Positions 43,627 through 51,477 of a stretch of 64,000 nt of DNA are shown one piece after another (position 1 is the stretch's first letter; the number at the start of each line of letters is the position of its first letter). A program made the translations under genes and the position numbers. Source of the stretch: Vibrio astriarenae (lineage in GTDB: Bacteria > Pseudomonadota > Gammaproteobacteria > Enterobacterales > Vibrionaceae); contig NZ_CP047475.1 in assembly GCF_010587385.1 (NCBI RefSeq), positions 1,488,001-1,552,000 of the forward strand, given 5' to 3'. Under the pieces are notes generated by a model that was given only the letters and a program-made list of their open reading frames with translations, was not told where the DNA came from and searched no databases.

Positions 43627-44104
43627 ATCAATGATTTTGGCGTTTGTCATCTTGTGTTTGATTGGCGTTTGGGGGGCGCGAAATAGCGATATGACCAAAA
43701 ATTTACTGCAACCACGCGGAGTGCGTAACAACAACCCGCTAAACATCCGAATTGGTAACAACGATTGGCAAGGCAAAGCGAGCACATCCAATGATGATGA
43801 ATTTGAAACCTTTACCCACTCGAAATATGGCTTTCGTGCGGGTGCGAAGATCTTACAGAACTATCAAACCCAATACGGGCTTTACACGCTCGCGGAGATG
43901 ATAAACCGCTTTGCACCACCAAACGAGAACAATACCAAGAATTACGCGGCGTTTGTCGCGGGGGAAATCGGCGTTGATGTGAATCAACGGGTCGATATGC
44001 AAGACCGCCATTTATTGGCGCGTACCGTTCACGCTATGTCGATTATGGAAGTGGGACGACACTACACAATTAATGATGCTATCGAGGGGGTGGCGTTAGT
44101 ATGA
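43616..44104 (+). CDS. membrane-anchored muramidase/transglycosylase-like virion protein
   Basis: 162 residues: an N-terminal membrane helix (MILAFVILCLIGVWG) followed by a lysozyme-like domain with RGVRNNNPLNIR, WQGKA, and FETF...YGFRAGAKIL. This RGxRNNNPxNIR pattern is common in virion-associated peptidoglycan hydrolases of phages. It would open the cell wall during entry or release. I start at the ATG at 43616, which gives the membrane anchor; the upstream frame is inside the previous gene. Confidence 0.7.
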   Translation: MAAKSMILAFVILCLIGVWGARNSDMTKNLLQPRGVRNNNPLNIRIGNNDWQGKASTSNDDEFETFTHSKYGFRAGAKILQNYQTQYGLYTLAEMINRFAPPNENNTKNYAAFVAGEIGVDVNQRVDMQDRHLLARTVHAMSIMEVGRHYTINDAIEGVALV

Positions 44105-44313
44105 TGAATTTCAATCAAAAATCGACGTGGCGCGGGCTGGCGCTCATTGGGTCGGCGGTGGCGCTGCTTTCGGGCAATGGTCACTTGTTTAGCGCCGAGT
44201 TAACCGAAACAGGGGTAAACCTTGGCGGCGTTATCGGGTCAGCGGCGGCGGTAGTCGTGCCGATTGGGGTCGGTCTATGGGAAACCCTACGTGATGAGTT
44301 TAAAACGGGCTAG
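44101..44313 (+). CDS. holin-like small membrane protein
   Basis: 70 residues with two membrane segments (LALIGSAVALLSG and VIGSAAAVVVPIGVGLW) and a charged C-terminus, overlapping the muramidase-like gene by four bases. A holin next to a wall hydrolase would form a lysis pair. Supported by topology and position, not by a family match. Confidence 0.55.
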   Translation: MMNFNQKSTWRGLALIGSAVALLSGNGHLFSAELTETGVNLGGVIGSAAAVVVPIGVGLWETLRDEFKTG

Positions 44314-44322
44314 GGTGGCGCT

Positions 44323-44490
44323 ATGGCGGAATTTCCAGCCATTGCCCTAATGAGTGAGTTAGGTTTTCGACCGACTGAAATCATTTTCTTGGGGATGCTT
44401 TGGCACAACCAACGGATACACAAACAGATTTTGAACAAATTGATCGAGAAAGTGCGTGATATTGAACTGACAATGAAGCATTTCTCATAA
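44323..44490 (+). CDS. small prophage protein, 55 aa, unknown
   Basis: 55 residues, last gene of the late operon. Weakly hydrophobic N-half (TEIIFLGMLWH), basic helical C-half. Could be a lysis accessory; no family recognised. A terminator follows. Confidence 0.55.
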   Translation: MAEFPAIALMSELGFRPTEIIFLGMLWHNQRIHKQILNKLIEKVRDIELTMKHFS

Positions 44491-44494
44491 CTAA

Positions 44495-44517
44495 AAAAGC
44501 CCCTTAATGGGGCTTTT
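44495..44517 (+). terminator. bidirectional terminator after the prophage late operon
   Basis: AAAAGCCCC/GGGGCTTTT with loop TTAAT, A and T tracts on both sides; serves the late operon and the convergent HTH gene. Confidence 0.88.
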
Positions 44518-44559
44518 GTCATTAGTGGCACATAGAAATTAAAACAGTCACAACGTCAC

Positions 44560-44982
44560 TTATTTGTATTTTGTTGGAATCCAAATTGCCGCTTTTGGAC
44601 GGCGACCACCACGAAACGGCGGCGGGTTTTCCTTGGCAGTGTAAATTTTGGGTGCTTCAATACGCCCGTAACGCTCGACAAGTTGGCGGTGTTCGTCTTT
44701 GTGTATGGCGAAGCTGTCTAACTCTTTGGGGCTGAATTGGCGACCTTCGGGCGTGATTAAAATCGCTTTTTCCTCATTGACGCGAAAGCCTGACCAACGC
44801 AAATCATTCGGCAGATAGCCAATAGATTTAATGATGAGCAGCTTTTCAGCCATCGGGTTAATGTGGGATGTGCCGTCTAGCCAACGTTGCACGGTGATGG
44901 GTCTGACATGAAACCAGTCAGCGGCAGCTTGAACAGAATCAAAGTTTCTGAACAGCAATTCTTTAAATGATGAATCTAACAT
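44560..44982 (-). CDS. phage HTH protein, DUF3653-like
   Basis: About 140 residues with an N-terminal HTH (DSVQAAADWFHVRPITVQRW) and the LRWSGFRVNEEKAILITPEG segment that I associate with the DUF3653 phage family of vibrios. Transcribed toward the late operon from the right end of the prophage. Likely a second regulator. The ATG at 44982 is preferred; a GTG at 44997 adds five residues. Confidence 0.7.
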   Translation of the reverse strand: MLDSSFKELLFRNFDSVQAAADWFHVRPITVQRWLDGTSHINPMAEKLLIIKSIGYLPNDLRWSGFRVNEEKAILITPEGRQFSPKELDSFAIHKDEHRQLVERYGRIEAPKIYTAKENPPPFRGGRRPKAAIWIPTKYK

Positions 44983-44997
44983 TGTGATTATTCTCAC

Positions 44998-45254
44998 ATT
45001 TCTGAAATTAAAATTAAGCCGCTTTTTAATCGGGCGTGGCTATTAATAAAGGGGATTCAATAGTCACTCGCTATTAATTGGTTGCACTCAAGGCGCTTAG
45101 AAAAGTTATGGTTTTTCGCGTTTCCGAAACAAAAGCGCAATCAACGTATAGAAAAAGTGATGTTAGTGCAAAAACCCTAACAAATACGGGGTTTGCAGCG
45201 TGATGAGTTTCGCAAAAACTCGTTAAAATTCTGAATGTTAACAAAACAACCTCC
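44998..45254. other. right-end non-coding segment of the prophage
   Basis: About 260 bases without a gene, AT-rich, with a GTTTCCGAAAC palindrome near 45120 that may be an operator for the HTH gene. The rest shows no clear structure. Confidence 0.4.
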
Positions 45255-45282
45255 AGTGCGTATTATGTATATTATGTTAAAT
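45255..45282 (+). other. dif: chromosomal dif site (XerC/XerD)
   Basis: XerC arm AGTGCGTATTA, centre TGTATA, XerD arm TTATGTTAAAT: a canonical gammaproteobacterial dif of 28 bp, used to resolve chromosome dimers. The XerC arm differs by one base (T for C) from the arm at 27032, 30461 and 33890, so it was probably brought in by the corticovirus-like element while centre and XerD arm are host. Confidence 0.92.
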
Positions 45283-45377
45283 AAATTGTTTTTTGAAACC
45301 AGACGATTCCATCTCAGTTTCTCTATCCTTCCCTGACATTCAATCAGATTGAACATAATTATATTTACCATAAAATA

Positions 45378-45423
45378 CCTAATAATCAGTTAATTATCTG
45401 ACGATCATTAACTGATTATTAGG
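45378..45423 (-). terminator. perfect 17-bp inverted repeat at the histidine kinase stop codon
   Basis: CCTAATAATCAGTTAAT (45378-45394) and its exact complement (45407-45423) with a 12-base loop; the kinase stop TAA lies inside the stem. On the minus strand it is followed by GGTATTTTATGG, a weak T tract. Confidence 0.65.
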
Positions 45424-47164
45424 ACTCGACGCAATCAACGCTTTGTAACTTAGTAGATAGTACATCGTCAATGATAGCGAGAATTTCTTTTTGTCTGATT
45501 GGTTTACAGACAAACTCGTCCATGCCACACGTTAGGCATTCATTGCGATCACTTTTACCTGCATGTGCAGTTAACGCAATAATTGGCGTATGCTGGTTGA
45601 ATGCTCTAATCTTCTTCGTTGCCGTAATTCCATCCATTACAGGCATCGATAAATCCATGAGTATAACGTCCACTTTTTCGGATGTTTTGCGCATGTAATC
45701 AACAGCCAGCTTTCCATTGTCTAGTGTGGTTACCTTGAAACCATTGTTTTCCAGAATCAGCTTTGCGACAACTTGGTTCGTTTTTGTATCCTCTACAACT
45801 AACACATGTTTGCCATTAGCGATGACATGTTGATGAGGTCTGATGCTCGTTTTGCTAATACTCTGGCGAACTTGCAACGGTATTTTTACCGTGACCGTTG
45901 TGCCTTGCGATACTTCTGAGTGAAGTTCTATATGGCCGCCCATCTGCTCAACAATGTGTTTGGTAATGCTCAGTCCAAGCCCGGAGCCACCAAACTTTCT
46001 TGTAATGCTTGAGTCTGCTTGAACAAATGGAGTGAAAAGCTTCTCGATGTTGCGTTGTGCGATGCCAATCCCGGTATCTTTAATTTTGATATTAAGTATG
46101 TTGCCTTCCAGAGAAGCTTGAACATCAACACACCCTTGTTCGGTGAATTTAACGGAGTTCCCCACAAGATTGAATATCACTTGTGACAAGCGGCTGGAGT
46201 CCATAAACACATCGAGTTCTTCTTCAATTGTCATATCACACCAAAAGTTCAAACCTTTACTGTGTGCGAGTGATTGGTGATACGCCAAGCTATTGTTAAT
46301 CGCTTTAGATATATCGATCCAACGTCGATTTAGCGGAAAATTACCGCGTTCAATCTGAGTAATTTCGAGGATATCTCCGATTAATGCCAACAGCATCTCT
46401 GCAGATGTCGTCATTTGAGATAATATTTGCTGAGAATCATCGCAATTCAACTGGTTGGAAAGTACATCGATGTAGCCTAATACAGAATTAAGTGGTGTTC
46501 TAAACTCATGACTCATCATTGCAAGAAACTTGGATTTAGCCTCGTTTGCTTCAATTGCTTTCTTCTTTGCTTGTTCTAGCTCTACGGTTCTTTGCTGAAC
46601 TAAGCGTGTAAGCTGTTCTTTATGTTCGATATCGAACACTGCACGTTCCAGAAGTGGTCTAAAGCGCGTAAGAGTATCCTTCGTATTGGTTGAGAACTGC
46701 CCTACTTTGTTACCCAGTAACAAAATGACTGAGTCGGATAATTCACTACAGATACCTACTAATAGAGCTGAGCGTAATTCTGGTTTTATACATAAGTTGA
46801 GAGTTTTGATTTCATCAATTCGTGCCGCATCAAATAGAACGATCGTTTCACCTTCTAGAACGCGAGAAAATTTTGGACCGTGCTGCCATTGGATAGAGTT
46901 GAGTTTTGGATTAGTGGTCAGTAAACAAGAATAGCTTGTTTTTGCTTTGGGTTTACTCAATACCAAAAATTCATCGAAATCGATGTACAGTGAGAGGACT
47001 TTGCGCAGTTCTCGGAAAATCTGCTCTTTGTTTGTAGAACCAGTGATGGACGAAATCGCATCAAGGATTGCTGCGTTTTCTTTTAACAGCATGGCTTCAC
47101 GCTCTCTGCTGCGATTGAGTTCAAACAACGCTTCTCTTAGCTGTTCTTGATCCCGGTTAGACAT
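45419..47164 (-). CDS. hybrid sensor histidine kinase / response regulator
   Basis: 581 residues, soluble. An N-terminal coiled coil and GAF-like sensor part (1-180), a second coiled coil, then HisKA with the phospho-histidine in MSHEFRTPLN (about H219), the HATPase with FNLVGNSVKF, DTGIGI and GSGLGLS (about 330-400), and a receiver domain with ILMDLSMPVMDG (about D504) and FVCKP. No DNA-binding output, so the signal passes to another regulator or phosphotransfer protein. Probably in one operon with the FIST gene upstream (27-base gap), which would supply the ligand sensing. Confidence 0.92.
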   Translation of the reverse strand: MSNRDQEQLREALFELNRSREREAMLLKENAAILDAISSITGSTNKEQIFRELRKVLSLYIDFDEFLVLSKPKAKTSYSCLLTTNPKLNSIQWQHGPKFSRVLEGETIVLFDAARIDEIKTLNLCIKPELRSALLVGICSELSDSVILLLGNKVGQFSTNTKDTLTRFRPLLERAVFDIEHKEQLTRLVQQRTVELEQAKKKAIEANEAKSKFLAMMSHEFRTPLNSVLGYIDVLSNQLNCDDSQQILSQMTTSAEMLLALIGDILEITQIERGNFPLNRRWIDISKAINNSLAYHQSLAHSKGLNFWCDMTIEEELDVFMDSSRLSQVIFNLVGNSVKFTEQGCVDVQASLEGNILNIKIKDTGIGIAQRNIEKLFTPFVQADSSITRKFGGSGLGLSITKHIVEQMGGHIELHSEVSQGTTVTVKIPLQVRQSISKTSIRPHQHVIANGKHVLVVEDTKTNQVVAKLILENNGFKVTTLDNGKLAVDYMRKTSEKVDVILMDLSMPVMDGITATKKIRAFNQHTPIIALTAHAGKSDRNECLTCGMDEFVCKPIRQKEILAIIDDVLSTKLQSVDCVES

Positions 47165-47191
47165 GTTTTGCGAGTCCTTTCTACATAAAAT

Positions 47192-48373
47192 CTAATGATG
47201 AAAAACAGCTGAGGTTACCATCAAGTTGGCGTGTGCAATCTCGCCTCCAATGAACCTTCCCTGCTCACCAAACGTGAATGGCGACAGAAATGGTGTGTCA
47301 CCAATAGCCTGGACAATGTGTTCTTGTAGCTCATAAATATCATCTTTGAGAAAGAGCATAGGGCCAGCACAAATGACTAAAAGCGCACCTAGTGGCTTAA
47401 ATTCCTGAGGTTTACCGAGTGACGCGTCTCGCAGCACTCTTGCTGGTCTCTCTATCATTTCTTGCCTATTACCATCCATTAGTGTGACAACGTCACCTTC
47501 TTCTACGTTAGTAAACAAGCGGATAGCGCCTTTGTTATCACTGACTCTTATTGGATGTGATAGTTTGAAGTAACTATGGTTGAACACTTGCCCTACTTTT
47601 CTACCTAGTGAATACTGGGTCACTAAGTCAAACTCAAAGTGAACGGGTACATCAACATTTGCATGACTCGCTATCCACTGGCGATAGACTTCTTGAGCTG
47701 GCTTCCCATCAATTTCCTGTAGGTCTCTACCAGAAGCCTTGGTGACTTCTCCTGAATACTGAGTTTCAGTATAGCCCGCACTAAAAGAGTGTGTGCATTT
47801 GGTATCACTATAGACCAGCATCATTACAATACCGGACTCAGTGGAGATTGATTCATTGAATATGGACCACCTTTCATCAACCTGATGGTCTGAAGCGCTG
47901 CCGCCGACAATTGGAACTGGTGAATGGAAGTAGTCGTCAATTGCACGCACGACCCCCTCTTCGATTCCTGGTGTTGGGTGGCACAGTATGAATGAAGGCA
48001 GCTCCCCGATACGTTCTATTTCTATGAGGGCAGTTTCAATCGCATTCTTTGTTACTAGAGAAACATTCTCATTTTGCTGTACACGAGCAATAGCGGTACC
48101 AAACACCGATTTTGAATCGTAGATCGCCATTACTCCGACGACTTGACCGAAATGCAGTCCTTTTTCACTCGCAACGCCGGTGCAAGTCGAACATGCAATT
48201 AATGGAGTCTCTGGGAATAACCGAGTGACTTCTGCCTGTAGGCGAGTTGACTCGTAGTCTTCTGTGTAATAGCAGATAAGGCAGGAAGGTTTTGTTTTGG
48301 GTAGCTGCGCAGCTACCTCCTGAATGGCAGCATTTGGGTCAGCTAGATGACTTATACTCGTAACAAACTTCAT
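47192..48373 (-). CDS. FIST-domain sensory protein
   Basis: 393 residues with FIST_N (about 25-215; IACSTCTGVAS and GIEEGVVRAID) and FIST_C (about 220-365; ALLVICAGP, TFGEQGRFIGG) domains, a small-ligand sensor pair often coupled to kinases or cyclic-di-GMP enzymes. No membrane segment. Lies just upstream of the hybrid kinase on the same strand, so it is likely its sensory partner. A perfect matS site falls inside the gene. The ligand is unknown. Confidence 0.85.
   Translation of the reverse strand: MKFVTSISHLADPNAAIQEVAAQLPKTKPSCLICYYTEDYESTRLQAEVTRLFPETPLIACSTCTGVASEKGLHFGQVVGVMAIYDSKSVFGTAIARVQQNENVSLVTKNAIETALIEIERIGELPSFILCHPTPGIEEGVVRAIDDYFHSPVPIVGGSASDHQVDERWSIFNESISTESGIVMMLVYSDTKCTHSFSAGYTETQYSGEVTKASGRDLQEIDGKPAQEVYRQWIASHANVDVPVHFEFDLVTQYSLGRKVGQVFNHSYFKLSHPIRVSDNKGAIRLFTNVEEGDVVTLMDGNRQEMIERPARVLRDASLGKPQEFKPLGALLVICAGPMLFLKDDIYELQEHIVQAIGDTPFLSPFTFGEQGRFIGGEIAHANLMVTSAVFHH
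47484..47496 (+). promoter_or_regulatory. matS site (MatP binding)
   Basis: GTGACAACGTCAC, a perfect match to GTGACRNYGTCAC, inside the FIST gene, 2.2 kb right of dif. Confidence 0.85.
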
Positions 48374-48454
48374 TAGGTACTGCCGCTTCCATAGCAGCTT
48401 ATTCCAAAATTGAGATTATATTCACTATAGTAATCAGATATTAAATGTATTTCA

Positions 48455-48823
48455 TTAGTTTAAATCAATGGTTAGCTGTATATCTTGTGCCAACTCTCTG
48501 TTTTTGAGAATGATGCTAATACTGCTGTTCCCTACCTTATCGACGTTTATCGCGATTCGCTCGTCCTTTCTTTCTACTATCAATGAGGATGAAACTATCC
48601 ACTCTATCGGGATATCTTGCATCACGAGCTGCGTATTGTCTTTGCTAAGTTGGACATTTGTTAATGATTCATGAATGTCGCACAGACTATCTATGTTACA
48701 ACTCACAGTGGTATGGCGAGGTGCTGTATATTCGAACGTTCTCCACCAAAAGGCAGTGACGAGCAAGGCCATCATAATCAAAATTTGAGCGATTCGCCCT
48801 TTAGTTAGCTTTTCTGCTGCCAT
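48455..48823 (-). CDS. single-helix membrane protein, unknown
   Basis: About 122 residues: one N-terminal membrane helix (IAQILIMMALLVTAFWW) and a periplasmic beta-rich domain with two cysteines (SCNIDSLC). The ATG at 48823 gives this layout; a TTG at 48847 adds eight residues. Divergent from the cbb3 oxidase genes. No family recognised; a respiratory assembly or copper-related role is only suggested by place. Confidence 0.65.
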   Translation of the reverse strand: MAAEKLTKGRIAQILIMMALLVTAFWWRTFEYTAPRHTTVSCNIDSLCDIHESLTNVQLSKDNTQLVMQDIPIEWIVSSSLIVERKDERIAINVDKVGNSSISIILKNRELAQDIQLTIDLN

Positions 48824-48847
48824 TGCTTTATTTACCCCATGTAACAA

Positions 48848-49216
48848 ACTTCAAAGTTTTGAAATAAATGATCTATTCCTGACCAACGTTAAGGTTACTA
48901 CTCTGTCATTGAAATGTTAATTGCAGTATAGTTGGCAACGAAAATATCACTTTTATAAAAATCATCAGGGAAGATGGTCAAAGTCACACTTTAAGGCTCG
49001 CTTCCCTCAAATGATTTTGGTGGTATTACGACGTAAGTCGTGTTGGAAGTAAAGTGTAGTTTATACCGAAAACAGTCAGTTGAAGTTCACTCTCTTACTA
49101 AGATCGCTAATAGCAATGATGATGTAATCAAAATGTGTCGTTCATCGCTCTCAGCAATACTATTCAGAGACAAAGGACCGATCTCACTTGGTATATTTGA
49201 AATTGGAAGCATGTAA
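48848..49216. other. 370-base region between the membrane protein gene and ccoN
   Basis: Contains an imperfect 17-bp inverted repeat (48957-48973 with 49001-49018, arms around CAGGGAAG/CTTCCCT) and a near-FNR box, TGAT-GTA-ATCAA at 49120-49131, whose spacer is one base short of the TTGAT-N4-ATCAA consensus. The ccoN promoter should be in the right half. Confidence 0.45.
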
Positions 49217-50644
49217 ATGAGCCAAGAAAAGCAGCTTGAACAAAACTACAACTATACGGTCGTTCGTCAGTTCACCCTAGTCACAGTACTTTGGGGCATT
49301 GTCGGTATGGCTGTTGGTGTTTTGATTGCCGCTCAATTAGTTTGGCCACAGCTAAACTTTGATACGCCGTGGTTGACGTACAGTCGTTTACGTCCATTGC
49401 ATACTAATGCGGTAATTTTTGCGTTTGGTACTAGTGCATTGTTCGCGACTTCGTATTATGTCGTTCAACGTACTTGTCAAACTCGTCTATTTGGTGGCCC
49501 ACTGGTCCCATTCACCTTTTGGGGATGGCAGGCAATCATTCTAGCAGCAGCAATATCGTTACCTTTGGGTTACACCTCGGGTAAAGAGTATGCTGAGCTG
49601 GAGTGGCCTATCGATATTGCTATCACACTCGTGTGGGTAGCTTACGCCATCGTATTCTTTGGCACTCTTGTCAAACGTAAAACCTCGCATATTTACGTAG
49701 CAAACTGGTTCTTTGGGGCATTTATCCTCACTGTTGCCGTTCTGCATATTGTAAACAGCATGGCAATACCCGTCTCTTATGGTAAGTCATACTCAATCTA
49801 CTCTGGCGCTGTCGATGCGATGGTTCAGTGGTGGTACGGGCATAATGCCGTAGGTTTCCTACTAACAGCAGGCTTTCTGGGTATGATGTACTACTTTGTA
49901 CCTAAGCAAGCAGAGCGTCCAATTTACTCTTACCGTCTCTCGATTGTTCACTTCTGGGCATTGGTATCGCTGTACATTTGGGCTGGTCCGCACCACCTGC
50001 ACTACACTGCTCTACCTGATTGGACTCAATCTTTAGGTATGGTGATGTCACTTGTGCTCTTCGCCCCGTCTTGGGGTGGCATGATCAACGGTATTATGAC
50101 ACTTTCTGGTGCGTGGCATAAACTTCGCTATGACCCTATCCTGCGCTTCTTGATTGTCTCTCTGTCATTCTATGGTATGTCAACATTTGAAGGTCCGATG
50201 ATGTCGATTAAGACGGTCAACGCGCTTTCTCACTACACAGACTGGACTGTCGGTCACGTACACTCAGGTGCCCTAGGCTGGGTAGCGATGGTTTCCATTG
50301 GCTCTGTTTACCACCTTATCCCAAGACTATTTGGTCAAGAGCGTATGTACTCAGTTAGCCTAATCAACACTCACTTCTGGTTAGCAACGATTGGTACCGT
50401 ACTTTACATCGTGGCTATGTGGATTTCTGGCGTGATGCAAGGTTTGATGTGGCGTGCAGTTAACTCTGACGGTACGTTGACCTATAGCTTCGTTGAGTCT
50501 GTTCAAGCCTCCTATCCGTTCTACACAGTACGTTTCATTGGTGGCTTTATCTTCCTAGCGGGCATGTTCTTGATGGCGTACAACGTCTACAAAACGGTTG
50601 TCGCTCCGCAAGGCAGCCTTAAAGCTCAACCTCAGCCGGCATAA
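49217..50644 (+). CDS. ccoN: cbb3 cytochrome oxidase subunit I
   Basis: 475 residues, about 12 membrane helices, the haem-copper catalytic subunit of the high-affinity cbb3 oxidase used at low oxygen. Histidine ligands are visible in [26 protein letters not shown] and [10 protein letters not shown]. First gene of ccoNOQP. GGAAGC precedes the ATG. Expected to be induced under low oxygen. Confidence 0.96.
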   Translation: MSQEKQLEQNYNYTVVRQFTLVTVLWGIVGMAVGVLIAAQLVWPQLNFDTPWLTYSRLRPLHTNAVIFAFGTSALFATSYYVVQRTCQTRLFGGPLVPFTFWGWQAIILAAAISLPLGYTSGKEYAELEWPIDIAITLVWVAYAIVFFGTLVKRKTSHIYVANWFFGAFILTVAVLHIVNSMAIPVSYGKSYSIYSGAVDAMVQWWYGHNAVGFLLTAGFLGMMYYFVPKQAERPIYSYRLSIVHFWALVSLYIWAGPHHLHYTALPDWTQSLGMVMSLVLFAPSWGGMINGIMTLSGAWHKLRYDPILRFLIVSLSFYGMSTFEGPMMSIKTVNALSHYTDWTVGHVHSGALGWVAMVSIGSVYHLIPRLFGQERMYSVSLINTHFWLATIGTVLYIVAMWISGVMQGLMWRAVNSDGTLTYSFVESVQASYPFYTVRFIGGFIFLAGMFLMAYNVYKTVVAPQGSLKAQPQPA

Positions 50645-50656
50645 GGAGATCGTAGA

Positions 50657-51277
50657 ATGAGTTCTAATTCTAACAATCGCCACGAGATCGTGGAGAAAAA
50701 CGTCGGCTTGATGGCAATTTTGATTATTTTTGCAATCAGTTTGGGAGCACTCGTAGAAATCACACCTTTGATTTTCCAAAAGCAGACGACAGAGCCTGTA
50801 GATAATCTGCGTGCTTATACTGCATTAGAAATGGAAGGCCGTGATATCTATATTCGAGAGGGTTGTAACGTATGTCACTCTCAAATGATTCGCCCTTTCC
50901 GTTCAGAGACAGAACGCTATGGCCACTACTCTGTCGCTGGCGAGCATGTATGGGAACACCCATTCTTATGGGGTTCAAAACGTACTGGCCCGGATCTAGC
51001 TCGTGTCGGTGGGCGCTATTCCGATGAATGGCACCGTGTACACCTTCTAGACCCGCGTGAGTTGGTACCTGAATCAAACATGCCAGCGTTTCCATGGTTA
51101 GCTGAAAATGTGTTAGACGGTAAGTTGACTAAAAAGAAACTTGAAATCTTTAAGAATCAATTTGGCGTACCTTACACTGACGAGCAAATTGCAAACGCTC
51201 AAAGTGATGTACAAGGTAAAACCGAGATGGATGCCATCATCGCTTACCTTCAGTCACTTGGCCACGCGATGAAATAG
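50657..51277 (+). CDS. ccoO: cbb3 oxidase subunit II (monohaem cytochrome c)
   Basis: 206 residues with an N-terminal membrane anchor ([17 protein letters not shown]) and one haem-binding CNVCH at about residues 70-74; methionine ligand region ESNMPAFPW. Passes electrons to CcoN. AAGGAG ribosome site; 12 bases after ccoN. Confidence 0.96.
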   Translation: MSSNSNNRHEIVEKNVGLMAILIIFAISLGALVEITPLIFQKQTTEPVDNLRAYTALEMEGRDIYIREGCNVCHSQMIRPFRSETERYGHYSVAGEHVWEHPFLWGSKRTGPDLARVGGRYSDEWHRVHLLDPRELVPESNMPAFPWLAENVLDGKLTKKKLEIFKNQFGVPYTDEQIANAQSDVQGKTEMDAIIAYLQSLGHAMK

Positions 51278-51285
51278 GAGGCATC

Positions 51286-51477
51286 ATGGATATTGGTACT
51301 ATTCACAGTATTTGGACCATCGTGCTTTTCGTTAGCTTTATCGGCGTCGTTTGGTGGGCATACGGAAAGAGTCGTCGTTCTCGTTTTGAGGAAGCGGCAA
51401 ACCTCGTGTTTGACGATGAGCCACAAAAGCAAGAGCATGCGACCACCGACACACAAGAGCAAGGAGTGAAGAAATAA
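51286..51477 (+). CDS. ccoQ: cbb3 oxidase small subunit
   Basis: 63 residues with one N-terminal membrane helix (IWTIVLFVSFIGVVWWAYG) and a charged tail; stabilises the complex. Strong AGGAGG ribosome site; its last base overlaps the ccoP start. Confidence 0.92.
   Translation: MDIGTIHSIWTIVLFVSFIGVVWWAYGKSRRSRFEEAANLVFDDEPQKQEHATTDTQEQGVKK

Larger units (their letters stand above)
33890..45254 (+). mobile_element. corticovirus (PM2)-like prophage integrated at dif, 11.4 kb
   Basis: Bounded by dif sites at 33890 and 45255. It encodes a divergent repressor, an early operon ending in an HUH two-tyrosine Rep, a genome-packaging ATPase, a 280-aa major capsid candidate, about eight small membrane proteins, a repeat-rich spike candidate, a muramidase-like protein, a holin-like protein and a second minus-strand HTH gene. 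No terminase, portal or tail gene and no integrase is present. Size and gene set fit PM2 (about 10 kb, tailless, internal membrane). Base composition is visibly more GC-rich than the host and satellite DNA, indicating a foreign origin. Confidence 0.82.

Noticed and set aside
44548..44560. matS-like GTCACAACGTCAC
   Set aside because: The first half reads GTCAC, not GTGAC, so it does not fit the consensus.
33890..45254. Tailed-phage remnant or plasmid as explanation of the 11.4-kb element
   Set aside because: No terminase, portal, tail, partition or mobilisation gene; HerA/FtsK-type ATPase with many tiny membrane proteins fits a membrane-containing tailless virus better.
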